NCBI GenBank assembly: GCA_018398765.1
Contig: JAHBMJ010002743.1
Span: forward strand, 1 to 16,012
Direction of reading: 5' to 3'
Origin: Chromera velia
Taxonomy: Eukaryota > Sar > Chromeraceae
DNA: 16,012 nucleotides
Shown: piece by piece, positions 7,992-16,012 of the stretch
How positions within the stretch are numbered: position 1 is the first letter of the stretch
How the letters are laid out: every line of letters begins with the position of its first letter
Program-made: the position numbers and the translations under genes
The notes under the pieces: model-generated
Told to the model about the DNA's origin: nothing
What the model saw: the letters and a program-made list of their open reading frames with translations, nothing else
Database searches by the model: none

Positions 7992-9468
7992 ATGGGGAAA
8001 ATGAGGAGTATAAGGGAGCTGCGCCGTAAGTGGTTGGGCGTGGGGGCTCTCTTGCTCCATCTCGTTGCTTCACTTCCGGCTGTCTCCGCGTTCGTTTTGC
8101 CGTCTCCTCCCGTCTCTCCAAGATTAGCTGCGCCACGCTGGAAGACGCAGTCTTACATTGTGGGTGAGGAAAATGGTGCTGCTTCTTTTCTGTCCATCAG
8201 AAAAGCTAGGAGTGAAAGCCCCTTCGCTGTCCCTCTCCCCGTCTCCAGTCTGAAGGTTTCCCTGGGAGACGGGGACGAGGAGACGGCAAGTGCAGGGCGG
8301 GAGGAAGACGAGTTGTCGGACATTTCAGGCAGGAGAAGGAAAGCGAGGGGCAGAGAAACGAAGAAGAACGTAGAGAAGATAGAAGTCCCGAAGACCGACG
8401 CGGGACCAGAGGGGAAGAAGAAGGAAGGGAGCGGAAAGTTTCAGCTTACCGAGGAGCAAACGGCACTCTTTCAGACCGGGTTGGCAGGGGTGATTGGGGG
8501 TGCAAACCTGCTGATTGCGGTGTCGCTTGCGTCTCTGAGCCGTACAGGTACGACAGTCAGCTTGGCAGTAAATAGCGGAGTGAGTATGTAAGTGTAGATA
8601 AGCAATTCTCGGTGGGTTCGTCTTTCTTTCGTGTTTGCGCGCTTTCTGCGGTTGACGACAAGTACAGAGCAACGAAGGCGTGTGTGGTCTGCTCATCGCA
8701 TGCCGATGCTTCTCCTCTCCTCTCCACTGCATGCGGGTGCACTCTCCCTCCCTTCCTGGTCCTGGGTGAGGTGGGTTGGGGTCTTTTTTTTGCCTCCAAT
8801 TTGCCCCCATGTGCTTTCGAAGAATTCATTCAATGATTTGATCCCATGCAGGTTGCGGTCTGCCGCCCGGCCCTGGGGGGGTTCTCGGGGGGCTGGAGGG
8901 TCTCTCTTACGTGGTGAACGCGGGTGTGGTCTCTTGGAGCGTGTTCACTGTAGTGTCAAAGAAAACGATTCCCGATGGCCCAAACGGACTGCTGTACAAC
9001 GCTGTAGGCCTGAACTGGTTCATGCTCGCAGCGATTGTCTGGGTGTTTGGGGACGTTCAGGTTGGTGAGGGAGGGAGGGAGGGAGGGAGGGAGTAGGTGT
9101 GAGTGAGTGAGTGAGTGAGTGAGGGAAGGAGGGAGGGACGGACGGACGGAGGGAGGGAGTGAGTAAGTAAAAGAAAGAAAGAAAGAAAGAAAAAAAAAAA
9201 AAAGAAAAAAAAAAAGGAAGGAAGGAAGGAAAGGAAGGAAGGAAAGGAAGGAAGGAAGGAAGGAAGGAAGAAAGAAAGAAAGAAAGACCCACGGCAGGTA
9301 CAGAACTCTTGTTTTGGGGGGTGGGGAGGGGTCTAAGAGCCACACCGTCTTTTTGTTTCCTTTCTAGGGGTGGGGGCTGAAAGAACGTTGCTGAAGAGAG
9401 CGAAGTGGACACTTGGGGTTTCATCCGATTTTGATGGGGGGAGGGCGTCGTGCCTTTTGTCTCTGTAA
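7992..9468 (+). CDS. Plastid-targeted membrane protein of unknown function (three exons)
   Basis: Exons 7992-8547, 8852-9064 and 9368-9468 join in phase 1 both times and give 289 residues ending at TAA. Splice sites are ACAG|GTACGA with CCATGCAG, and TTG|GTGAGG with TTTCCTTTCTAG. Residues 1-33 form a signal peptide (basic start, LGVGALLLHLVASL core). The cut site reads VSA-FVLP, the Phe-containing junction of bipartite presequences for complex red plastids, followed by a Ser/Pro/Arg-rich transit region. A charged linker spans about 85-150. Three likely membrane helices lie near 163-182, 200-220 and 232-253. The block GLPPGPGGVLGGLEGLSY opens the second helix; from memory it resembles uncharacterised chloroplast membrane proteins of plants. 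A thylakoid or envelope location is inferred and no reaction can be named. Donor CAG|GTTGGT at 9060 is an alternative, but it puts exon 3 out of frame. Confidence 0.75.
9065..9295 (+). repeat. Purine-only repeat tract in intron 2
   Basis: About 230 bases almost free of pyrimidines except for short GAGT and GGAC units: (GGGA)n, (GAGT)n, (GGAC)n, (AAAG)n, an A run and a long (GGAA)n. It fills most of the intron 9065-9367. The opening (GGGA)n block meets the usual four-G-run pattern for a G-quadruplex, and the mirror-like purine tract could form a triplex. Confidence 0.9.
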
Positions 9469-10047
9469 GCTTCTTCCTTCTGCCTGGATAGAAAGCATGC
9501 GTGCTATTAGAGCGGCAGGGAATAGAAGAACATCTTTCCTTGGCCCCCTTTGAAAAGATGAAGCGCGTTTGTTTGTTTGTGCCACCGTGCGTCCGTCCCA
9601 TTGTCCTTCCTGGGAGAAGAAAGGAAGAGAAACACGCTGAGAGGGCCAACCTTCTTTCTTTTTGATTAGATCAATGATCGAGGGATGGGATGGAGCGACA
9701 ATGCAATGGAATGAAGAAAAAGAAAAAGAAGAAAAAGAAAAAGAAGAGGAAGCGAAATTGCCTGCCGACTTGATTCGATAGACCTTGGAGGGCATGCAGG
9801 CGCTTTACTTATTTGGGAAATTTGTTGCTGCGGTGTGTCAAGATACTAGCAGGCCCGTCGCAAAAGGGAGCCGGTGAAAGCTCTGAGTGGAACAAATCTC
9901 GGAGGCCTTCAATGAAGAAAGGTTAAAAGGACACTGAGTCAAATTCCTTTCAAAACAGCTGACCCGTGAAAACAGCCAGCTGGTCAAAATTTCAACTGTG
10001 ACAGTTGAGTGCATGTGCCGACCCTCGACCGTTTAATCATGGGTTGC

Positions 10048-10097
10048 TCTTTCTTTCTTTCTTTTCTTTCTTTTCTTTCTTTCTCTCTCTCTCTCTC
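10048..10097. repeat. (TTTC)n/(CT)n pyrimidine tract
   Basis: TTTC and TTTTC units followed by about nine CT units on the plus strand. It could be the pyrimidine tract of an intron, because ATGCATGCAG, an acceptor-like sequence, follows 20 bases later. Confidence 0.9.
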
Positions 10098-10118
10098 AAA
10101 TATGATGCATGCATGCAG

Positions 10119-10238
10119 GAATCTGGCCTCGCTCGGAACTCCGAATTCTGTTATTCGGGTTCAACTGGTGGCGCGGGGGGGGGAGCGTCTGTGCCTCCAG
10201 ATGCGACTTTGGTGTTCCCAGGATTCCCTCTGCAGCAG
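10119..10238 (+). other. Possible isolated exon (40 codons)
   Basis: Bounded by an acceptor-like CATGCAG after a pyrimidine tract and a donor-like CAGCAG|GTTCGT. It is exactly 120 bases and open throughout in one frame (for example ATLVFPGFPLQQ). No partner exon was found and two frames are open, so this may be chance. It could also belong to an alternative 3' part of the upstream gene. Confidence 0.15.
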
Positions 10239-11984
10239 GTTCGTTCGTTCGTTCGTTCTTTGCTGTTCGTTCGAACGAGGCTTCTTTTTTCTTGTGTGCC
10301 TATTCCTCGATCCAGCTCGATCGTTCTCTCTGGCTGGCTGCAAGGGAACCTGCGCCTCAAAACAGAACGGGTGCATGCACGTGCAGATTGATGCCGTGCA
10401 AGCAATCTCCACCAAGTTGAGTTTTCACATACCTCCATGCTTGCATGGTTTAGGTCTTTCGATTCCCGGCTTTCAACTGAGTCTCCGTATTTGAAAGAGT
10501 AATGTAACTCGTTACATGTGCGAGAAAGTGATCGTTCCGTTCGTGATCTGTTCAACGGAGAGCGTGCAAATTAGTTTTGCGAATGTCTTAATATATAGGT
10601 GCATGCATATGCTTCTGCATAGTCATTCGACTGATGTCTGGGCGCGTGATCCATGCATGCACCGTACAGGTGTACGTGTTTTAGACACCGGTATGCGTGA
10701 ATTGAATAATTCCTGTGCGTTTGCAGTCTCTTCCAACATCGCCTATGCCACCATCCGACGGAGGTTCTGTCGTTCCGAGCTTGTAAATCACTGGGAGTCA
10801 AGTACAATAAATATACTAGTATACAACCAACCAGATACCTAGTCAGATTCAATCAGGTTCGAACTATATTATAATTTGGCTTGTTCCCAGCTAGCCATTG
10901 AACTGTTTTATGGTCTGATTGATTGATTGCCATTGTAATTGATTAACTGATTTGTTTTCTACTATATTAAAGGGCTTTTCCATTATACATATTCAGCATG
11001 TTATTCAGCCTTAGATTCAGCCTGCCGGTAAAGTGTTGCAACCGCAACTAAACGAAGCACGCAAAGGCATGTGGGGACAGGGGATACGACTTCATCCGAG
11101 TCCCACTAGTGAGCCTGGTCGATGGCATACTCCACAATGAAGCCAACACATTCTTGTGCAGGCTGACGGGACTTTTAAGTGAGAAGTGGGGGGAGGGGTA
11201 TATGGGAAGGTCTGTAGCCAAATCCAAGCTTGGCTGCAACTTGCCTACCTATGGGTAACAAGTGCATGCATCAGGGGCATGCGAGGCCACTCCGGTGAAG
11301 GGAAGAGTTACGGAGAGAGATGGAGGGATTCAGCAGTCATGGTGCACTCGTCCTCATGGACGACTGAATCGTAAAAAACTGATCGAGTAGAACTTACAGT
11401 GTTACAATGTAGCCAGATAGGATAAGATAGGATAGGATTAATATCTGGAGGATTGGCCTCCTGCCCCAATGCCGAGCGCTCGATGTGCGGCGTCCAGGAA
11501 AAGTGTATACACGCGTCGGACCTTCGTGGCCGGCCCGCACAGGCCAAAAAGACCTGTGCCGCAAACTGTTTACATGATAATCAATCAATTACTATCAATC
11601 GCATGCGAAAGACTGCAATCAATGAACTCTCACTGACGATGCTGCGGCCCGCCGATCGACCCGGCGGAGCTCAAACAGGCTTCAAACGGAGGCATCTCAA
11701 AACAAACGGTCGATCGATTAGAGACCAATCTCATTACTTCCCAGTCACTCAACCCTTTAGTTTCTTCCTCTTCTTTTGCTTGCTTCATTTGCTACCATGT
11801 TGCTGCATACTCTACCTGTCTTTCATTTCTTTCCTTTTCATTTGACCAAAAGATTTAGTAGGCTTGGTCCAGCTGGGTGCTTGATACATCTTACAGGCTG
11901 CATGCATTTCTCTTGCGGCATTCCTTTACGGCAGCTCGTTTTATGACAACATCCTTCAAAAACTTATCGACGCTTCCATCTGTC

Positions 11985-12713
11985 TCACTTAAAATAAAAG
12001 AAAACAAGGCAAGCCTTTCTGTCTTCCTGGGGAGTCAATAATGGAGACACGCATACAGTAGTCCCATCAGGCATAGGAGTTCCTTTGGGGACGTTGACAT
12101 TCAGGTAGGAAAGAGAATAGGGAGGGATTTTCTCATATAACGACAGAGAGATGGAGAAGGGAAGGAATCCTTTTTCTTTTTTCAGCACAGTCATTAGAGT
12201 TAGGAAGATAGGAAGAGGGGGCGGCAAGCTTGGCATGATTCCTGATTCCTTGGGATACAAGCAGTCTGGCTTAAACCCCAACCCTTCAGTGTGGGAGCGA
12301 CAGAAGTCGATCCTCAAAATACAAGCATGTCGAGTATTTTTTGTCATGTAAAATGCCCGTTTCCTCGACTTATCCATAAAAACACGTAATGTGAGCACCC
12401 CTACATTCTCTAAACACTCCCCCCCTTCGCCCTTTAACTTTATTGGAGATGGATGAGGGTGGTACGCTCCCCCATGCGTAGCGTTCAGTCTTACCAAAAT
12501 CTCTTCCCCGATGATTGACACATCGCTCCCTGTGTCAATCAACGCAGGAATCATAAATATCTTCTCCAAATTAATATACATCCCCATTCTGGTGATTGCA
12601 GGATGGAGATGAATATGAGCCACGAGTGCTTCCTTCTGCAACTCGGTCGCTGGGGCTACTTGAGGCGCCCGTCTCTGCCCCTTTGAGGCAGGCACATCAG
12701 TGTTTTTGCTGGG
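11985..12713 (-). pseudogene. Retroviral-type aspartic protease (pol fragment)
   Basis: Open frame shifted +1 relative to gag and overlapping its last codons near 12697-12713. The core is IPALIDTGSDVSIIGEEIL, with the catalytic Asp-Thr-Gly at 12536-12528, preceded by a hydrophobic strand as usual for single-domain retropepsins, which work as dimers. About 150 residues of less recognisable sequence follow, including VNVPKGTPMPDGTTVCVSPL, and the frame ends at TGA near 11985 after a CTTTTATTTTAAG stretch. A reverse transcriptase should follow but none is seen. Whether the frame change was programmed or arose by decay cannot be told from one copy. Confidence 0.75.
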
Positions 12714-14460
12714 GTTGTTCCCCTGCGGTAGGAGCCATCCCCGGAGATGGCGGTGCTCCCAATGCGGGTTTGGCAGGGACCGCATCAGTTAGAGGAGGCA
12801 GTGGCAGGGGGTTTCCAGCAGCCGCTGCTCCCGTGGGTTAGAATGTCTGATTCGAGGCAGTTCCTTGGGGCCCGAATTGGGGAGGTGGGAGAGGTATCCA
12901 AGGGCCGGGTCTAAAAAATTGATTGCGGTGCTATGGCCCAAACCTCTCCATGGGGTTTCCTTCCCAGGCCCTTTTCCGGTTCGGTCTGTCTCCGAAGCCT
13001 AGCGGCGGGATATCAGAAACTCTTTGACGGGGATCTATGATATCCTGTCTGGGTGGCAGGGCCCTGAACAGAGGAGGTCCCCAGCTTCTGTGGGGGCTGT
13101 CCCTCCCCTACAGGTGTGGAGCCGGCCTCTTCTGGTATGATCATCTATCCAGGCAAGGGGGCAAAGATGGGCAAGCTACTTTGATATGCTCAGGTTGTCT
13201 GCAATAGTTGCAGACGATTGAGGCCAGAATGGGACAGCCTTCTGCGGTATGGGTGCAGGTCTTTGCACATCGGGGACACTTGACCTGCTCAGTGATTGTC
13301 ATAGCTGCACTACTTACCATTCTCCGCACCGCTTCCTCCGTCAGGGGCGGAGGGCCCCTGTTTGTTTCATAGTTCTCTTCCTCTCCCCCTACTGCTGCGA
13401 TTCTAAGGCATTTTATAGGTCTGTCGCCCTCTCCTGTAGTCAGGCCCTCACGGGTTTTCCTCTTCCTGACCACGTCTTCCCACTTCCTCAGGCTAACTTG
13501 CAGCTCCTCAAATGTTTCGTAGGTTTAACTTTCTAGTTGAATACGAATTAGGTCTTCTTCTATGCCTTCAATGAAGGCGGCCAAAGCGGTGGGGTTATCA
13601 GTGCTCTGGTTTGCAGCCGAGCACTGTTCCTCAAAGTGGGTGACATATTCAGACAAATTCTCTCCAAAATTTTGGGTTATCTGAAGGAGGGATCTCTTTT
13701 TTCGTTCTGCCTCTCGCTCGTCAATACCGTATCTGGCTAAGAACATCTCTTTGAGCTGAGTATAAGTTGCGCACCCCTCCAATCGCTCAGGCAGCTGCAT
13801 TTCGTACCATTGTTTTGCAGGCCCGGCGAGGGCTGTCGGAAGATAAATGTCCCTAAGGTTCTCGAAAATCCACCCCAACCTATCGTTTAACCTTATTAGC
13901 GAGTTTTAAAAGCTCTTTGCCTTCATTCGATTTCCATTAAATGACGGTAAGTCCATTCAAACTTGAGGAAGGTCAACCTGCGGAGCAGCAGTGACAACGG
14001 CCCCCCTCTGCATTCTTGCTGGGTCCGTTTTATTCACGTTGGACCCTTCTTTACGTAACAACAGCTTCTCTGAGGGTGTCTTCGTGATGGCAATCCCTAT
14101 TTTCTTTAATTCAGACAACATCGCTGGGGAGGCTGACTGTGATTGAATCTCCTCTCCATCTTTCTCCATCTCCTTGACGAGCTGGGTATCCTCTTTTTGG
14201 ATTTGAACGTCCTCTTTCCTCCGTTTTCTACCCCCTGCGGGCTGTTCTTCATTTGTTTCTTTTTGTTCAAGTGGCCTAGATGCTTTTGGCTTGGCATGTT
14301 GAACCTTTTTCTTCCCGTCTTCTCCTTTCCCCGCTCTTCTTTGTCCAAGCCCCTTTTTCAGGGGTGCTTGTTGCAACTCGGACTGGAGTCTCTTCCCTTT
14401 TTTCTGCCCCGTGTTTTGGGCATTCCCGCTTTTCTTCGCTTGAGCCCTGGTGTTGGCCAT
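12697..14460 (-). pseudogene. Gag polyprotein pseudogene with zinc knuckle
   Basis: One reading frame can be followed from ATG (14460-14458, MANTRAQAKKSGN) for about 588 codons. It is broken by stops beginning at 13959, 13908, 13527, 13143, 13110, 12933 and 12840, and finally 12699. The first 170 residues are Lys/Gln/Glu-rich and disordered. The segment around 13880-13530 matches the retrotransposon Gag capsid pattern: LRDIYLPTALAGPAKQWYE, then LARYGIDERE, then FGENLSEYVTHFEEQC. A canonical CX2CX4HX4C zinc knuckle lies at 13212-13171 (CNYCRQPEHIKVAC), preceded by a looser CX2CX5HX4C motif. A Pro-rich tail follows. In life Gag packages the element's RNA in a particle; here the stops argue for decay. 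Confidence 0.8.
13171..13212 (-). other. CCHC zinc knuckle in gag
   Basis: Fourteen codons reading CNYCRQPEHIKVAC, an exact C-X2-C-X4-H-X4-C nucleic-acid-binding knuckle, intact despite stops on both sides in the same frame. Confidence 0.9.
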
Positions 14461-14600
14461 TGTGCTCACAAATTTTCTCTTTTGCTTTTAGGGGTTTATC
14501 AGAACCGTGGAGGTAGCGCCTGTGGCAGCCGCTGTTGGGTAGCGGGTGAACGCTGTGGATGTGGGTAAAATACTGTAAAATTCTCTTGGTCTTGCTGCCC

Positions 14601-15215
14601 TTACAGATTCTGGTCCCACCACGGCACCAAGTTAGGGTGTGACTGGGCAGCCCCGGTGGACTGTGAAGGTGCTAGGGTGGTAGCTACACTGCCCGGCGGG
14701 AAGGGTGTTGGGTACAAGGCTTGGGAAGCTTGCATTTGAGTAGCCTCCCACTCGCTATGTCTCAGATTGGCGAGGAGGGTTGTGGCTTCTATGAGGGAAG
14801 TCCAGACTTCTCGTCTGATCGTCCCTTCCAAAGCTTCTGCAAATACGCGATGAACCTTGGCTGAGTCCCTGAGGGCTTCTCGCACTCCTTCTCTGACGAG
14901 CACCTGCAAGACGCTCTGCGGTGCAAAGTCCAGACTGGTTGAGAAGGGGAGGCCGCCTGCGTATAGCTGAGGTTGAGGGCTTAGTGGTCTGAGGTCACTG
15001 AGGTTTGGGCCAACACTTGAGCCCAAGGGGATGTCTACTGGGATAGTGGTGTCTGGGTCAATAAGGAAATTCAGTTTGAGGCTCCGCTCTGCTGTTACAG
15101 CTTCTTGACGGGGAAGTGGAGGGAAATGTAAGTCGATGAATAGGGGCGAAGTTCGGGAACTGTCGGGTGGGGTGGTCGTTTTGTAGACGGATGGGGTGGT
15201 ATGCGGGTGTGCTCG
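14601..15215 (-). other. Open frame of 204 codons without ATG, upstream of gag
   Basis: After TAA at 15218-15216 the minus strand stays open to TAA at 14603, through the primer-binding-like site. No ATG occurs; TTG at 15026 is only a nominal start. The translation is not low complexity (for example FAEALEGTIRREVWTSLIEA, predicted helical, and RQEAVTAERSLKLNFLID). It could be an N-terminal gag part entered by splicing (CT|GTAAGG lies at its end), an exon of a host gene, or an accidental frame in the leader/LTR. Confidence 0.3.
14611..14629 (-). other. Primer-binding-like site
   Basis: On the minus strand TGGTGCCGTGGTGGGACCA follows CCTAACT. It starts with TGG, complementary to the CCA end of a tRNA, and the rest is plausible as the acceptor stem and T-stem 3' strand of a tRNA. 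It lies about 150 bases before the gag ATG, where a primer-binding site is expected. I cannot name the tRNA. Confidence 0.5.
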
Positions 15216-15259
15216 TTACTCACGCCGGATTTTGTTTCTTCAGCTTCAAATACAGTGCG

Positions 15260-15270
15260 TATATATAAAG
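15260..15270. promoter_or_regulatory. TATA-box-like sequence TATATATAAAG
   Basis: Matches the TATA consensus well on the plus strand and acceptably on the minus strand (TTTATATATA). On the minus strand it sits upstream of the retroelement leader and could be the LTR promoter. On the plus strand no gene starts nearby. Promoter activity is inferred from the motif alone. Confidence 0.35.
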
Positions 15271-15816
15271 GGGGTAGTCTGATCGGGTTCGCACCCAGGC
15301 AGACGGAGACTCACTATAGGGCCGTGGGGTACTTTTCGTCCCTAAGGTGGGCCTGTCGAGATCCTTGAGACTCTCAGGGTATGAGACCATCCTAATTCCT
15401 TCGAAGAGTGGTAGTAGGGAAGCCGGTAGAGATCACTCCGATAGGTCTCTTTTTTTTCTTAAAAATGTGGGAGGAATGGGGTGAAGTATATATTGGTGTG
15501 GATGGGAATACAAGCTTCGATAGCAGCGATTTCTCCGGTACAGCGCAGTGGGTAGGGATCTTCTTTTCTTGCCTTCCAATGATTCAGAATCAATTGGGGC
15601 TATGTGTTATATGATAAGGAGCGTGCAGTTAGACAAGGGGATTTTTTCGGTCGTATTGGAAAGCAGCTGTTTGTATTAGGTAATCTAACTAATGAAGAGT
15701 CAAATGTATGGCAGCTGCACTAGCAAAAAAAATGACCCCCATTTTTAAAGGGCATCTTGGCTGTGGACTTTGTCTCTATTCTTTTCTATTATGGTGGTCT
15801 CAGTACAAGCACTCCA
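15271..15816. other. Interval with no supported gene
   Basis: Probably LTR or flank of the retroelement followed by host DNA. A 15-base match to part of the phage T7 promoter occurs at 15308-15322. A 68-codon plus-strand frame at 15408-15614 shows no domain and is not called. Confidence 0.4.
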
Positions 15817-15910
15817 ATGGCGGACCCGCTTGTAGTCACCAGGCAGGCAGTCAGAGATTCTCTGAAAAGAGAGCTCTGTAAAGAAGGGGGTTGCACATAC
15901 AGAGAAGAAG
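15817..15910 (+). CDS. Possible first exon of a gene leaving the window
   Basis: ATG in a good context (CCAATGGCGG) opens MADPLVVTRQAVRDSLKREL and continues to a donor-like GAAG|GTAAAA at 15910/15911 in phase 1. A pyrimidine-rich stretch follows, as expected inside an intron. Without splicing the frame stops at about 16005. The charged, amphipathic helix-like sequence is coding in character, but it is short and I recognise no family. The remaining exons would lie beyond the window. Confidence 0.3.
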
Positions 15911-16012
15911 GTAAAAAAGTGAAATCTGCATTGCATTCTTCCTCCCCTCTGCTTCTTTTTATACATGCTTTTGCTACCAGAGTAACCAAACCAGCCGTAT
16001 TTTGACCTCAAA

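Larger units (their letters stand above)
9469..11984. other. Long interval with no supported gene
   Basis: Contains (AAAAG)n near 9715-9750, a CT-rich tract, (GTTC)n near 10238-10257, many TGCATGCA palindromes (for example 10104-10118 and 10650-10662), GATTGATT repeats near 10915-10930 and GATAG repeats near 11410-11440. A 130-codon plus-strand open frame at 11453-11845 ends in a Phe/Leu/Cys-rich stretch. I see no domain in it and leave it uncalled. The part nearest 11985 may be the decayed downstream part of the retroelement: an open frame just past the protease frame reads VDKFLKDVVIKRAAV, but no reverse transcriptase motif follows. Confidence 0.5.
11985..15270 (-). mobile_element. Decayed, truncated LTR retrotransposon (gag and protease only)
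   Basis: Read on the minus strand the order is a TATA-containing leader or LTR-like region, a primer-binding-like site, gag with a zinc knuckle, then an aspartic protease. This is the order in Ty3/gypsy-type and related elements. No reverse transcriptase, RNase H or integrase motifs are visible below 11985 and no second LTR could be recognised, so the 3' part is missing or too decayed. Exact ends and target-site duplications could not be set. With eight in-frame stops in gag and a frame change before protease, this copy is very unlikely to be active. Confidence 0.75.

Noticed and set aside
8956-9649. Minus-strand frames with LPSFLPSFLPS repeats
   Set aside because: They come from the purine tract of intron 2 read on the other strand, with no domain and no non-repeat coding sequence.
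9421-9795. 124-codon minus-strand open frame
   Set aside because: It overlaps exon 3 of the plus-strand gene and contains repeat-derived SFSFSS. No splice or domain support.
11453-11845. 130-codon plus-strand open frame with hydrophobic end
   Set aside because: No recognisable domain, mixed composition, no splice or promoter support; the hydrophobic end is a TTTC-rich tract.
12697-14460. Stop codons in gag read as Gln (alternative genetic code)
   Set aside because: Several TAA/TAG sit where Gln would fit, but both host genes use normal stops without internal TAA/TAG and TGA also interrupts gag. Mutation decay is simpler.
15745-16011. Minus-strand open frames at the right edge
   Set aside because: They are antisense to the better-supported plus-strand exon start and have no coding character of their own.

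Overview
The window looks like nuclear DNA of a photosynthetic stramenopile (heterokont alga). The evidence is a plus-strand gene (start 7992) whose product begins with a signal peptide ending VSA-FVLP. That is the 'ASAFAP'-type junction of proteins sent to red-algal-derived secondary plastids. Spliceosomal GT-AG introns, very dense microsatellites and (GGGA)n/(TCCC)n tracts fit as well. A eustigmatophyte such as Nannochloropsis is my best guess, made from general impression and not from any search.

Layout. 1-1396: AT-rich, repeat-rich flank with no convincing gene. 1397-7207, minus strand: one long five-exon gene model. All four splice junctions agree in phase, and the model gives about 1306 residues: N-terminal hydrophobic segment, cysteine-containing globular part, very long acidic/Pro/Thr/Ser stalk, His-rich patch, one transmembrane helix and a charged tail. 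Its 1.2 kb second intron is full of microsatellites. 7208-7991: divergent intergenic region containing an unusual cluster of perfect GC-rich inverted repeats. 7992-9468, plus strand: three-exon gene for a plastid-targeted membrane protein of about 289 residues; its second intron is an almost pure purine tract. 9469-11984: no supported gene, one possible isolated exon. 11985-about 15270, minus strand: decayed, 3'-truncated LTR retrotransposon. It has a primer-binding-like site, a gag frame with eight in-frame stops, a CCHC zinc knuckle and a frame-shifted aspartic protease; no reverse transcriptase, RNase H or integrase is visible. 15817-16012, plus strand: a possible first exon of a gene leaving the window.

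The two host genes are transcribed away from each other from the hairpin-rich interval, so that interval may hold both promoters and 5' leaders. I see no operon-like pathway, RNA gene or CRISPR array. The most unusual structure is the inverted-repeat island at 7441-7968, which no gene explains.
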